64,000 nt of DNA from Labedaea rhizosphaerae (GCF_004362825.1 NZ_SNXZ01000003.1:1030784-1094783); one strand, 5' to 3'; counted from the stretch's first letter, positions 35,578 to 49,100 are shown. A program made the numbers and translations. The notes: generated from the letters alone by a model not told the origin.

Positions 35578-36746
35578 TGTCCGATCTTGTAGCTCGTGGA
35601 ACGCCAGGGCATATCGTAGTTGACGATCACCCGGACGCCGTTGTACTCGAACTTCTCCGCATTCCGGGGCGTTCCGTCCTCGTTGTAGAGCCGCTCCGGC
35701 GTGCCCTTGTTCAGCGCGTCGCTCACCTGTTGCTGCGAGGGCCGGTTCATCGTCGGATCGCCGTCGCCGGTGTGGCCGTTGACGAACTCCTCGATCTCGT
35801 CCTGGCTGTACTCGCTGCCGCGGAAGCCCTCGGTGTCCTCGAACTCGCCGCCGCCGGAACCCTCGTAGTCGGTGCGCATCGGCGAGACGCTGTCGTCGCT
35901 GGCCGCGTGCATCGCCATGTCGCCGAGCCCGCCGACGGCCATCACCCCGCCCGCGGTGATCAGCCCCGCGGACGCGATGTTGATCGGCACCCCCGCGATG
36001 GCGCCGACGCCGGTCGCGTCGAGCAGCCCGCCGCCGAACTCGCCACCAAGGCCGAGCGCCATCAGCCCCACGCCGGCCGCGGTGGTCAGCATGTCGCCCG
36101 GGTGGTTGATCATCGCGTTGCCGAACGACGCGAGCCCGTTGACCACCTCGCCGCCGAAGTTGGCCAGGTCCGCGCCGATGTCGTCGAGCACATCGCCGAC
36201 CTTGTCCCAGAAACCGGGCTTCTCGGGCGCCTTGTCCCGCGCCGCGCCGACGGTGCGGTTGGCGGTGTCCTCGGCGGTGCCGAGCTGGCTGCGCGCGGAG
36301 TTCAGCGTGCTGCGCGCGGCGTTGCGCTTGGCCTCACCGGGGTCGTCGAAGGGCAACTCGTGCCCGGCGTCCTTTTCCTTCTGCTGGTGCTCGGTCTTCG
36401 CGGTGGCCGTGGCCGATTCGCCCTCGTTCCACTGGCGGATCGCGTCGGCGGCCTGGCCTTGGGCCCAGGTGAGCGTCTTGTTGTAGGTCTCGAGCGCGGT
36501 GGCCGCGCTGTGGAAGCAGTCCGCCGCTTCCTGCCACTTCCCGGGCTGGCCGTGGAAGACCGCGCGGAACGCGTCCCCGGCGTCACCGCGCCAGCCGTCG
36601 GTGGTGTCGATGCGCTTGAGCCCGGCGGCGGCCTTGGCGAGCGCGTCGCCGTAGCTGCGCATGGCCGTGACCGTGCTGGTGACCGAGTCCGGTTTGCCTG
36701 GTACGAGGGCCTTCGGGTCGTTCGACTCCCCCAGTTCCTTCGCCAT
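35574..36746 (-). CDS. Type VII-secreted polymorphic toxin 1, 390 aa
   Basis: N-terminal 110 residues carry the T7SS signal-domain pattern (DPKALVPGKPDSV, DGWRGDAGDAFRAVFHGQPGKW, AATALETYNKTLTWAQGQAADAI). A charged coiled linker and a Gly-rich hydrophobic segment (about 205-280, MLTTAAGVGLMALGLGGEFGGG) follow, like translocation regions of other toxins. The last 65 residues (NRPSQQQVSDALNKGTPERL ... FEYNGVRVIVNYDMPWRSTSYKIG) look like a small beta-rich nuclease. The RSTSY end resembles the Arg-Ser-Thr signature of BECR-fold RNases, but that is a guess by eye. ATG 36746 overlaps the stop of the WXG-like gene (TGATG). Confidence 0.7.
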   Translation of the reverse strand: MAKELGESNDPKALVPGKPDSVTSTVTAMRSYGDALAKAAAGLKRIDTTDGWRGDAGDAFRAVFHGQPGKWQEAADCFHSAATALETYNKTLTWAQGQAADAIRQWNEGESATATAKTEHQQKEKDAGHELPFDDPGEAKRNAARSTLNSARSQLGTAEDTANRTVGAARDKAPEKPGFWDKVGDVLDDIGADLANFGGEVVNGLASFGNAMINHPGDMLTTAAGVGLMALGLGGEFGGGLLDATGVGAIAGVPINIASAGLITAGGVMAVGGLGDMAMHAASDDSVSPMRTDYEGSGGGEFEDTEGFRGSEYSQDEIEEFVNGHTGDGDPTMNRPSQQQVSDALNKGTPERLYNEDGTPRNAEKFEYNGVRVIVNYDMPWRSTSYKIGQ

Positions 36747-37072
36747 CAGTGCACCCCCGGGTCTTCGCCGGACGAGCGCTGCAGGATGCCGTCCATGTAA
36801 CCCTTGAGGTTCTTGTCGACCAGCAGGTACTGCTGCACGCTCTTGCTCAGCCGGCCCGCGATCTCCTGCCCGTCCTTGGCCAGGTTCTCCACGCCGAGTT
36901 CCCACCGTTCGCAGAAGTCGGACACCGTGCCGCCGAGGTCGCCCTCGCCGTAGTCGCCCTCGTCGGCGTCGATGTCCTTGACCTTCTTCTTCTGGAGTTC
37001 GTAGAGCGTGCTGTTGACCCCAGAAGCCGCGTTCTCCAGCGCACCGAGGTCGACACTGAATCCATCACCCAT
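36746..37072 (-). CDS. WXG100-like partner of toxin 1, 108 aa
   Basis: Small helical ESX-type protein expected to pair with the toxin for type VII secretion. ATG 37072 after AAGGGGGC. SVDLGALENAASGVNSTLYELQKKKVKDI is helix 1; FCERWELGVENLAKDGQEIAGRLSKSVQQYLLVD is helix 2, with RWELG in place of the WXG turn. First gene of a three-gene coupled operon, the same order as at 51872-53668. Confidence 0.65.
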   Translation of the reverse strand: MGDGFSVDLGALENAASGVNSTLYELQKKKVKDIDADEGDYGEGDLGGTVSDFCERWELGVENLAKDGQEIAGRLSKSVQQYLLVDKNLKGYMDGILQRSSGEDPGVH

Positions 37073-37277
37073 GGTTGGTGCCCCCTTCCCCTCAATGGAT
37101 GAGATGGCGGGTGGGCCCCACGGGTTCCGTCAGAAGTGGTTGCCGGTCAATGGTTTGCTCGTGCTACTCCGGTGGCGGGACGGGCACTGGGTGTGGCCGG
37201 AGTCGGCGCGGCTCACTTCGTGTCGCGGATCTCCAGGTCGGTTCGGCGGCTTTGTCGTGCTGCTGCCGTGCAGCTGC

Positions 37278-39894
<2,617 letters not shown>

Positions 39895-40004
39895 CTAGTC
39901 AGGACCACCGACAATTTCCGGCTTCCCCGGGCCCGGCCGGGCGATCGCTGCCCGCGGCGCGCCGCGGCGACCGCGGCGACCGCGGGCCGAGCCACCACGC
40001 CGTG

Positions 40005-40307
40005 CTATCCGGTGAAGCCGAGTACCAGGAAGACAATCCCGACAACGGCGGCGAAGCAACCGCCAATCCTCGTCAAGAGCAACGCCTTGTCGCTGGGTGC
40101 CACCGCTTCCGGATTGCGGAACTGCCACTTCGACAATTTGTACGCCAGGTCGGGTCTGATCATGTTCGCGACCCCGCCCACCAGCGCGGCCGCGCCGATG
40201 ATGAAGTCGGCCGAGTGGTTGGGGGATGAACCATCCCCAGGCGTGCCCGGCGCGGCCGGGCCGGCCATGATCGCCTGCAGCAAATGCGTCGCCAAGGAAA
40301 TCAACAC
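40005..40307 (-). CDS. Small DUF6199-like membrane protein, 100 aa
   Basis: Start GTG 40307 just after GGGAGGGC. Two hydrophobic segments: FIIGAAALVGGVANMI and RIGGCFAAVVGIVFLVLGF. Between them the conserved-looking RPDLAYKLSKWQFRNPEAVAPSDKALLLTRIGG resembles DUF6199 proteins. Function unknown. Stand-alone gene. Confidence 0.6.
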   Translation of the reverse strand: MLISLATHLLQAIMAGPAAPGTPGDGSSPNHSADFIIGAAALVGGVANMIRPDLAYKLSKWQFRNPEAVAPSDKALLLTRIGGCFAAVVGIVFLVLGFTG

Positions 40308-40404
40308 GCCCTCCCTCGTGTCAGATGAAACAGTGCAACAAAACGTAACGCCGCACGAGGGCTTCTGCCGGACGAGTCACCTGATTGGACGCATCAATTG
40401 CTTT

Positions 40405-41088
40405 CTAGTCAGCACCACGGACAATTTCGGGGCCGCCGGGGTCGGGCAGGCCGGCCAGTTCGAAGACGAGGGTGCGCAGTTCGAGCAGGCCGATCGTGCC
40501 CTCCGGCTCGGTGGCCGCGGTCTCGACCCGGCGCAGGCGTTCGGCGGCGACGCGTTCACCCAGCGTGGCGTCGAGCGGGATGAAGGTCATGGCTTTCTGC
40601 GCGGGCTCGTCGAGCTCGGCGAGGGCGGGGTGATGGACCGCGACGTCGACCACGCCCTCGTCGGCGTCGACCTGGGCGACCACGCGGACGTCGGCCAGCC
40701 GGATGCGGTGCGCACCCAGGTTGACCGTGACCTCGGTCGGGTCGGGCACCGGCGGGACCGAGTCGTGGTACTCCCAGATGGCGTCGTCCGGCGGGGCGGC
40801 GGCCTTCCACGCGTCGGTGTACGGGCGCAGGGCCGGGTCCTCCTGGCCGGAGACGACCAGCGCGTAGACCGACCGGCGCCCCCGGTCGAGGGCGAAGTGC
40901 AGGTCGGGGTGCACATCGGCGACCAACTCGCACAACCGGTGCTCCACCCGCTGCGGCTCGCGATCACCCAGCGCGGCGGAGGTCTCGGGCAGCAGGTCGA
41001 ACCAGCGCTGCCAGAACCGCTCCGCGCGACGCGCGTGCTCCTCGGGTGCGGGCGTCGGTGGTCGCTTACGCCGGGAGAACCAGGCCAT
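40405..41088 (-). CDS. Conserved hypothetical protein, 227 aa
   Basis: ATG 41088 (MAWFSRRKRPPT), a basic N-terminus, then a cytoplasmic alpha/beta protein with RAERFWQRWFDLLPETSAALGD and WEYHDSVPPVPDPTEVTVNLG. No catalytic motif or named family recognised. The frame has strong third-position GC, so it is a real gene. Isolated between short intergenic gaps. Confidence 0.6.
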   Translation of the reverse strand: MAWFSRRKRPPTPAPEEHARRAERFWQRWFDLLPETSAALGDREPQRVEHRLCELVADVHPDLHFALDRGRRSVYALVVSGQEDPALRPYTDAWKAAAPPDDAIWEYHDSVPPVPDPTEVTVNLGAHRIRLADVRVVAQVDADEGVVDVAVHHPALAELDEPAQKAMTFIPLDATLGERVAAERLRRVETAATEPEGTIGLLELRTLVFELAGLPDPGGPEIVRGAD

Positions 41089-41235
41089 GGGTTCATGGTG
41101 CCTGCAATGGTGTCGGTGCCGGACAGCCGGGCTCCCCCACCTCACCGTCTCCCGCGGCACGGCCCGTGCTCCGATGGCACGGTGTTGACCCGCCGTTCAC
41201 TGACGGCCTTGACCCAGCCGGACCAGGGGGAGCCC

Positions 41236-41898
41236 ATGAACGTCATCCCCGCCGATGTGTGCGCCGACGTGGAGACGCTGTGGAACTACCACCGCATCGA
41301 CGACGACCCACACCGGACTGATGTCGGGATTGGTCTCGGCTCCCACGACATAGGCGTCGCCGTGCGCACCGCAGGGTTGTTCCGCGACGGGATGTTCCCC
41401 CTTGTCGTGTTCACTGGCGCGAATGCTCCGACCACGGTCGACCGGTTTCCCCGCGGGGAGGCCGTGCACTACCGGGAGCGCGCACTCAGCGAAGGTGTGC
41501 CCGACGACGCGATCCTGGTCGAGCCAAGGGCGCGGAACACAGCTGAGAACTTCCTGTTCACCCGTGATCTGCTGGCAGCCGGCGGAATCGCTCCGACGTC
41601 GGTGACCATCGTGTCTCGCCCGTACCAGCAGCGGCGTGCCTACGCGACCTGCCGGAAGTTGTGGCCAGAGGTCGAGCTCGTCTGCACCGGCCAACAGGTC
41701 GCATTGGACGACTACGCCGCCCACATCGGCGATGTCACGCGGATGATCAACGTGTTGGTCGGCGACACGCAACGCATCCGGCTGTATGCCGAGCTCGGCT
41801 ATGCCGAGCCGCAAGAGGTTCCGGCAGCCGTGTGGGCCGCGTACGACCGTTTGGTCGCCGCGGGCTATGACGCCCACCTCGTGCCCGAGACCAACTAG
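41236..41898 (+). CDS. YdcF-family (DUF218) protein, 220 aa
   Basis: ATG 41236 after GGGGGAG. DUF218/YdcF proteins bind nucleotides or act on envelope precursors; this one has no membrane segment. Motifs: VGIGLGSHDIGVAVRTAGLFRDG, VVFTGANAPT, FPRGEAVHYRERALSEGVPDDAILVEPRARNTAENF, IVSRPYQQRRAYATC. Codon use is slightly less GC-biased than its neighbours. Its last codons sit in a 62-bp tandem duplication shared with the end of sdhB. Confidence 0.8.
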   Translation: MNVIPADVCADVETLWNYHRIDDDPHRTDVGIGLGSHDIGVAVRTAGLFRDGMFPLVVFTGANAPTTVDRFPRGEAVHYRERALSEGVPDDAILVEPRARNTAENFLFTRDLLAAGGIAPTSVTIVSRPYQQRRAYATCRKLWPEVELVCTGQQVALDDYAAHIGDVTRMINVLVGDTQRIRLYAELGYAEPQEVPAAVWAAYDRLVAAGYDAHLVPETN

Positions 41899-41985
41899 CC
41901 GTACAGGACGTCGTGGTTGAGGTGGGCTATGACGCCCACCTCGTGCCCGAAACCAGTTAGCCGTACAGGACGTCGTGGTTGAGGT
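41862..41985. repeat. 62-bp tandem duplication at the ydcF/sdhB junction
   Basis: Copy 1 (41862-41923) and copy 2 (41924-41985) differ at three bases (41889, 41895, 41896). Both read GGGCTATGACGCCCACC ... CCGTACAGGACGTC. Copy 1 encodes the YdcF end; copy 2 carries the sdhB stop. Downstream the sdhB sequence GGGCTATGACG begins a third partial match. Confidence 0.85.
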
Positions 41986-42684
41986 GGGCTATGACGTCCA
42001 TGCCGATGCCTTTGGGGCACGCGGCGACGCATTCGCCCATCTGGGTGCAGCCGCCGAAGCCCAGGTCGTCTTGCGCTTCGACCATGGCGGCCGCCCGCGC
42101 GGCGCGTTCGGGTTGGCCTTGCGGCAGCGTGCCCAGGTGGGCGACCTTCGCCGCGGTGAACAGGGTTGCCGAGCCGTTCGGGCAGGCCGCGACGCAGGCG
42201 CCGCAGCCGATGCATGCCGCCGCGTCGAAGGCGCGGGACGCGTCCGCTTTGGGCACGGGCACGGCGTTGGCTTCCGGGGCGCTGCCGGTGGGTGCGCTGA
42301 TGTAGCCGCCCGCCTGGATGACCTTGTCCAGCGCCGACCGGTCGACCACCAGGTCCCGGATCACCGGGAAACCCTTGGCTCGCCACGGTTCCACCGTGAT
42401 CGGCCGGCGGGTCGGCAGGTCACGCAGGTACAGCTGGCAGGTCGTCGTCTCGCGGCGGGGGCCGTGGGCGCTGCCGTTGATCATCATCCCGCACATGCCG
42501 CAGATGCCCTCGCGGCAATCGTGGTCGAACGCCACCGGGCGCTCGCCGGCCGCGATCAGCCGCTCGTTCAGCACATCGAGCAGCTCCAGGAACGACATGT
42601 CCGGCGACGCGTCCTCGACCTCGTACGCGACGAGACGCCCCGGGTCGTATTCGCCGGCCTGCCGCCAGATCCGCAAGCGCACCT

Positions 42685-42688
<4 letters not shown>
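41957..42688 (-). CDS. sdhB: Succinate dehydrogenase/fumarate reductase iron-sulphur subunit
   Basis: 243 aa from ATG 42688, overlapping the sdhA stop (ATGA). [2Fe-2S] cysteines C58, C63, C66 and C84; [4Fe-4S] C159, C162, C165, C169; [3Fe-4S] C214, C220, C224 ([12 protein letters not shown]). Carries electrons from the flavoprotein to the haem-containing SdhC. The TAA stop is in copy 2 of a 62-bp duplication. Confidence 0.94.
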
Positions 42689-44606
<1,918 letters not shown>

Positions 44607-44607
<1 letters not shown>

Positions 44608-45275
44608 TACTTCACCAGTCCGAAGTAGACGGAAAGCGGAACGACCGCGAACCCGGCGGTGACCAGGACGGCCAGGCCGACGGCGACCGGTTGCACGGCA
44701 CGCGCGGAGCCGAGGCTGCGCAGTGCGCTCGCCGCGCCGTGGCGCAGGTGCAAGCCCAGCGCGACGACGGCGAACAGGTAGAACAGCACGACGTACCAGC
44801 GCTGGAAGCTCGCCACGACGTTCGCGTAGTCCTCGCCGGGCACGCCGTGCGGGTTCACGGTGCCGGTCGTGATGTCCAGCACGTGGTAGACCACGAACAA
44901 CGCGATCAGCACGCCACCCCAGCGCATCGTCCGCGCCGCGTAGCTGCCGTGCACACGCGGACGGACCTGGTAGGCGACCGGGCGCGCGGCGTGGGCCCGG
45001 CGGGCGAGCTGGACCGCGGCCGTCATGTGCAGCACGACCGCGGCCACCAGCACCACCCGGGCGATCCAGATCAGGCCGCCGTAGCCGAACGCGCCCGCAC
45101 CGAGCCCGCGCAGCCAGCGCCCGTAGCCGTCGAGCGACTCCGGCCCGACGAAGATCTTGAGGTTGGCCGCCATGTGCGCCACGACGTAGAGCAGCAACAC
45201 CACGCCGGTGACCGCCATGACCGCCTTCTTGCCCACGGTGCTGCTCCACAGCCGGGGCGCGGTGAACGTCGCCAT
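44607..45275 (-). CDS. sdhC: Succinate dehydrogenase cytochrome b subunit (type B)
   Basis: 222-aa membrane anchor with five predicted helices ([78 protein letters not shown], the last from [21 protein letters not shown]) and His residues (AHMAAN, LHMTAA, YHVLDI, LHLRHG) placed to bind two haems. A single membrane subunit with five helices is the type B architecture of Bacillus and actinobacteria. Confidence 0.92.
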
Positions 45276-45307
45276 GTCCTCGACCGTAGGAACGTCACGA
45301 CGCTAGG

Positions 45308-45320
45308 TCCAATATATGGA
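45308..45320. promoter_or_regulatory. LysR-type operator between sdhC and the regulator
   Basis: TCCA-ATATA-TGGA, matching T-N11-A, in the 71-base divergent gap. The LysR gene's ATG (45347) is seven bases after TAGACT (45335-45340), suggesting a leaderless start. Confidence 0.55.
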
Positions 45321-45346
45321 AAAGCTCATGACGATAGACTGAGGCT

Positions 45347-46246
45347 ATGACCCTGCAGCAACTGGTCTACTTCCTCGCGGTGGCCGGCACCCGGAACTTC
45401 ACCCGGGCCGCCGAGCTGACCCACGTGGCCCAGCCCTCGCTGTCGAAGCAGATCCAGAGCCTGGAGACCGAGCTCGGCGCGCCGCTCTTCAGCCGCGCAC
45501 GCGGGCACGTGGCGCTGACCCCGGCGGGCGAGGCGCTGCACCCGATCGCCGAGCGCATCCTGTCCGATGTGGACCTCGCGCGCCGCGAAGTCGGTGAGCT
45601 GCTTGGCCTTCGCCGCGGCCGAGTCCGCATCGGTGCGACGCCGAGCTTGTGCGTGAGCATGCTCGCCGACGTGCTGCGCCGCTTCCACGCCGAGGCCCCC
45701 GGAGTCCGGCTGGTGGTGCACGAAGGCGGCTCGCAGGACCTGACGGCGGCCCTGGTGCGTGGCGAGCTGGACCTCGCGTTGGTGATCGAACCGCCGCAGG
45801 GCCTCGACCCCGCGTTGGAGACAACGCCCTTGCTGCGCGAGGAACTCGTGGTCGCGACGGCCGCGGGCGCGGAGCCGCCGCGTGCGGTGCGCATCACGTG
45901 GTTGCGGGACAAGGACATGGTGATGTTCCGCGACGGCTACGACTTGCGGGAAAGCACCTTGCAGGCGTGCCACCAGGCCGGGTTCGAGCCGCGGTTCGCC
46001 GTCGAGGGCGGCGAGATGGACGCGGTGCTGCGGTTCGTGGAGTCCGGGCTCGGGGTCGCGGTGGTGCCGAGCATGGTGCTGGCGAACCGGCCGTTGCTGG
46101 GTTCGGCGAAACTGACCCCCGCCCTGACACGCACGGTGTCGTTGGCGCACCGCAAGGACGTGACGCCGACTAACGCGGCGCGGGCGGTGCGCGAAACGCT
46201 GACGACGTTCCTGCGCGACGCGCCGCTTGCGGGCGTTATAGCGTGA
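45347..46246 (+). CDS. LysR-family transcriptional regulator, 299 aa
   Basis: N-terminal winged HTH MTLQQLVYFLAVAGTRNFTRAAELTHVAQPSLSKQIQSLETELGAPLF, then an effector-binding domain (IGATPSLCVSMLADVLRRFHAEAPGVRLVVHEGG, GELDLALVI, ESGLGVAVVPSMV). Divergent from sdhCAB with one T-N11-A site between them, so it probably regulates that operon and itself. Effector unknown. Confidence 0.9.
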   Translation: MTLQQLVYFLAVAGTRNFTRAAELTHVAQPSLSKQIQSLETELGAPLFSRARGHVALTPAGEALHPIAERILSDVDLARREVGELLGLRRGRVRIGATPSLCVSMLADVLRRFHAEAPGVRLVVHEGGSQDLTAALVRGELDLALVIEPPQGLDPALETTPLLREELVVATAAGAEPPRAVRITWLRDKDMVMFRDGYDLRESTLQACHQAGFEPRFAVEGGEMDAVLRFVESGLGVAVVPSMVLANRPLLGSAKLTPALTRTVSLAHRKDVTPTNAARAVRETLTTFLRDAPLAGVIA

Positions 46247-46250
46247 TCGC

Positions 46251-46982
46251 ATGTCCCGACTGGTCGAAGCACTGGACGCGCAGGCGGCGACGGCCGGGGT
46301 GATGCGCCTGCGCGACTGGGCGCACGCGGAACTGGCCGCGCGACCGGGCGAACGCGCACTGGACGTCGGCTGCGGAACCGGCTCGACGACGATCCAGTTG
46401 GCTGACGCCGCGGGAACCGCTGTAGGTGTGGAGCCCAATGCGGAGGTGCGTGCGGAGGCGGTGCGGCGCGCCGCCGGCTCGGCGAGCTTCGTGGCCGGGG
46501 ATGCTTGCGCGCTGCCGGTGTCGGACGCGTCGATCGATGTCTTGTGGTGTGAGCGGGTTTTCCAGCACTTGAAGGCGCCATCGGTGGCGGCCGCGGAGTT
46601 CGCGCGGGTGTTGCGGCCGGGTGGACGGGTGGCGTTGCTGGACACCGACTGGGCCACAACGATCTTGCATCCCGGCGATCCCCGGGTGGTGGCCGCAGTG
46701 AGCGAAGTGCCGATGCCGCAACCGTTTGCGGGACGCATGCTGGCGGGCTGGCTCTCCGCGGCCGGGCTGGAGATCGACGACGTGGGCTCGCAGGCGTTGA
46801 TCCGGCCGCACGACGAGGTGGCCTGGGACCTGGTGCGGATGATGGCGGACGGGGCGCTGCGGCGTGGGGCCATCTCGGAAGCCGACCGCGACCAGTTGTT
46901 CGGTGAGCTGGCGGAGGCGGCCGAGCGCGGCGCCCTGCACTTCTCGGTGACGATGTTCGGTGTGGTGGCGCACCGGCCGTAG
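46251..46982 (+). CDS. Class I SAM-dependent methyltransferase, 243 aa
   Basis: Starts 4 bases after the LysR gene and may be co-transcribed. Motif I ALDVGCGTGSTTIQLAD, motif II GVEPNAEV, motif III FVAGDACALPVSDASIDVLWCERVFQHL, then VLRPGGRVALLDTDW. A UbiE/menaquinone-type methyltransferase fold; substrate not evident. Confidence 0.85.
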   Translation: MSRLVEALDAQAATAGVMRLRDWAHAELAARPGERALDVGCGTGSTTIQLADAAGTAVGVEPNAEVRAEAVRRAAGSASFVAGDACALPVSDASIDVLWCERVFQHLKAPSVAAAEFARVLRPGGRVALLDTDWATTILHPGDPRVVAAVSEVPMPQPFAGRMLAGWLSAAGLEIDDVGSQALIRPHDEVAWDLVRMMADGALRRGAISEADRDQLFGELAEAAERGALHFSVTMFGVVAHRP

Positions 46983-48038
46983 TCACCAGGACTCGGGTGG
47001 CTCCACGAACGCCTTGCCGAGGTCCCGGCACAGGCCCAGCGCGCGCGTGGCCCACGAAGCCGAGGCGCCGGCCATGCCACACGTGGGCGTGGCCACGGCG
47101 AGATTGGCCAGCGTCGAGCGAGCGAACCCGAGCCGGTCGGCCAGTCGCAACGCGGGCCCGGCGACCTCGGCGAGCGTGACCGGCCTTCCGGGGTCGACGC
47201 TCGGCACCAGCCCCAGGAACAAGACGACCCCGGAATCCCAGGCCTCGCCCAATTCGTCGGCCACCGCGGTGGGCAGCCCGTCCAACGACGTCGCGTCCAG
47301 CGACAACGCCCCGGCGCCGGCGGACGCCAGCAGGCCGACGGGTGGTCGCGCGGCACAGCAGTGCACGACGACCGGCTGCCCCGTGACCGCGCCGGCGGCC
47401 TCGATCACGCCGTGCAGCACGTCGCGGGCGTCGGGCTCGGGCACCGCGGGCACGTTGCCGTAGCCCGACGGCGTGGGCAGCGCGCCGGCCAGGACGCTCG
47501 GCAGCGACGGCTCGTCCAGTTGCACCACAACCGAAGCGCCGATCCGCTTGGCCACCTCGGACACGTGCGCGGCCAGACCTTCGTTCAACGACTCGGTGAA
47601 CTCCCGCAACGCCCCCGGATCGGTCATCACCCGTCGCCCGCGCGGCAGTTCGATCCCGGAGGTCAGCGTCCACGGCCCGGCCGCCTGCACCTTCACCACG
47701 GACGGCCGCACCCCGGAACGCTCGACGGCCTCCTCGAACGCGTCGAGATCACGGCGCAGCGAGTCGACGGCCCGCCGGTGGTCGCCGCCGGGGCGCGCGG
47801 TGACCCGGTAACCCGACGGCACCTCCTCGACCGCCAGGTCGACCAGCAGCGCGGCGGACCGGCCGATGATGTCGGCCCCGAGACCACGCGCGGGCAACTC
47901 GGGCAGGTGCGGCAGCCCGGGCAACTCGCCGACCACGACCGAGGCGGCTTCGACGGGGTCCACACCAGGCATCGAACCGACGCCGGTCGCGGTGCCCGGC
48001 CGCCATGGAGTACTCACGCGCCCAGTGTCCAGGGTCAC
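46983..48038 (-). CDS. Cobalamin-independent methionine synthase (MetE) C-terminal-like protein (Rv3015c type)
   Basis: 351 aa. Related to the C-terminal barrel of MetE: GVGSMPG near the N-terminus, VQLDEPSLPS, zinc-ligand candidates VVVHCCAARPP (His and Cys) and the later Cys in ATPTCGMAG, and VPSVDPGRPVTLAEVAGPA. Too short for a full MetE; may act on another methyl acceptor or donor. Rv3015c sits at the same place after ligA in mycobacteria. GTG 48038 is the longest start; GTG at codon 8 is possible. Confidence 0.75.
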   Translation of the reverse strand: MTLDTGRVSTPWRPGTATGVGSMPGVDPVEAASVVVGELPGLPHLPELPARGLGADIIGRSAALLVDLAVEEVPSGYRVTARPGGDHRRAVDSLRRDLDAFEEAVERSGVRPSVVKVQAAGPWTLTSGIELPRGRRVMTDPGALREFTESLNEGLAAHVSEVAKRIGASVVVQLDEPSLPSVLAGALPTPSGYGNVPAVPEPDARDVLHGVIEAAGAVTGQPVVVHCCAARPPVGLLASAGAGALSLDATSLDGLPTAVADELGEAWDSGVVLFLGLVPSVDPGRPVTLAEVAGPALRLADRLGFARSTLANLAVATPTCGMAGASASWATRALGLCRDLGKAFVEPPESW

Positions 48039-48079
48039 GGCACGGGCGCGCAGGCCGGGGTTTGGTCCAAGGTGGAGGC

Positions 48080-48976
48080 ATGACCCTCCCGACCTCCGCC
48101 GACGTCTCCGCCGCGGCCGACCGGATCCGCGGCCGGGCCCGGCGCACCCCGGTGCTGCGCGCGGAACTCGACGGCAGCCCGCTCGTGCTCAAGCTCGAAC
48201 TGGTGCAGCTGACCGGTTCGTTCAAGATCCGCGGTGCCCTCAACGCCCTGCTCGGCGGCTCCCGGCCCGACCGCGTGGTGACCGCGTCCGGCGGCAACCA
48301 CGGCTTGGCCGTCGCCACCGCGGCCCGCCTGCTCGACCTGCCCGCCACCATCTACGTGCCCGAACCCACGCCCGCGGTCAAGGCCGACGCGATCGCCGCC
48401 ACCGGCGCGAAACTGGTCCGCGGCGGCGCGAGCTACGCCGAGGCCGCCGAAGCCGCGCAAGCCGATGCCGACGGCGCCCGCTACCTGCCCGCCTACGACG
48501 ACCCGCTGGTGGTCGCGGGCCAGGGCACGCTGGCGGCGGAGGTCGTGGCCGACGCGCCGGACGTGGACAACCTCGTGGTCGCGGCGGGCGGCGGCGGGCT
48601 CGCGGCCGGAACCGTGCTCGGCAGCGGCGGCCGGAACGTGGTCGTGGTGGAGCCGGAGGGTTGCTCGGCCGTGCACCAGGCTTTGAAGGCCGGGCGTCCG
48701 GTGGACACGCGCGTGGCTTCGGTCGCGTCGTCGGCGTTGGGGGCGACCCGCGTCGGCGAGATCCCGTTCGCGGTGCTGAAGGATGCGGACATCCGATCGG
48801 TCCTGGTCAGCGACGAGGAAATCCTCGCGGCGCGGGACGTGCTGTGGTCGCACTTCCGCCTGGCCGTCGAGCCGGCCGCGGCCGCGCCCTTGGCCGCGTG
48901 GCTCGCGGGGCGGGTGCCGGGTGAGCTGCCTTGCCTGGTCGTGTGCGGGGCCAACGCCGCCTGGACCCCGGCTTAG
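48080..48976 (+). CDS. PLP-dependent serine/threonine dehydratase-like enzyme
   Basis: 298 aa from ATG 48080 after GGTGGAGG. PLP lysine K49 in LTGSFKIRGALNAL, substrate loop VTASGGNHGLAVATAARL, phosphate loop VVAAGGGGLAAGT, and VEPEGCSAVHQAL. Fold type II, like threonine or serine dehydratase (single domain, no ACT regulation), or a racemase. It lies beside the isoleucine genes only loosely; assignment as biosynthetic IlvA is not supported, as the regulatory domain is missing. Confidence 0.82.
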   Translation: MTLPTSADVSAAADRIRGRARRTPVLRAELDGSPLVLKLELVQLTGSFKIRGALNALLGGSRPDRVVTASGGNHGLAVATAARLLDLPATIYVPEPTPAVKADAIAATGAKLVRGGASYAEAAEAAQADADGARYLPAYDDPLVVAGQGTLAAEVVADAPDVDNLVVAAGGGGLAAGTVLGSGGRNVVVVEPEGCSAVHQALKAGRPVDTRVASVASSALGATRVGEIPFAVLKDADIRSVLVSDEEILAARDVLWSHFRLAVEPAAAAPLAAWLAGRVPGELPCLVVCGANAAWTPA

Positions 48977-49100
48977 CGGTTTTCCACAGGCACCTAGTTG
49001 TCCACAGATTCGGCCGCTCCACCGTTTTCGCTGGTCAGAGCCGATAGGCTGGTTTCAGGGGTGCCCTCGGGAGGGCGGGGGCTGCCCTCGCGCGCGCGAG
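48976..49100 (+). repeat. Dispersed repeat copy B with two DnaA-box-like nonamers
   Basis: 125-bp match to copy A (916-1042). It begins at the last base of the dehydratase stop. Shared GGTTTTCCACAGG and TAGTTGTCCACAGAT, equal 33-base spacer, then GATAGGCTGGT and the G-rich end. The convergent gene's C-terminal residues are read through this repeat. Confidence 0.75.

Noticed and set aside
48976-49100. Replication origin because of TTGTCCACA boxes
   Set aside because: Only two boxes, no dnaA, dnaN or gyrase genes nearby, and the same element occurs at 916-1042.
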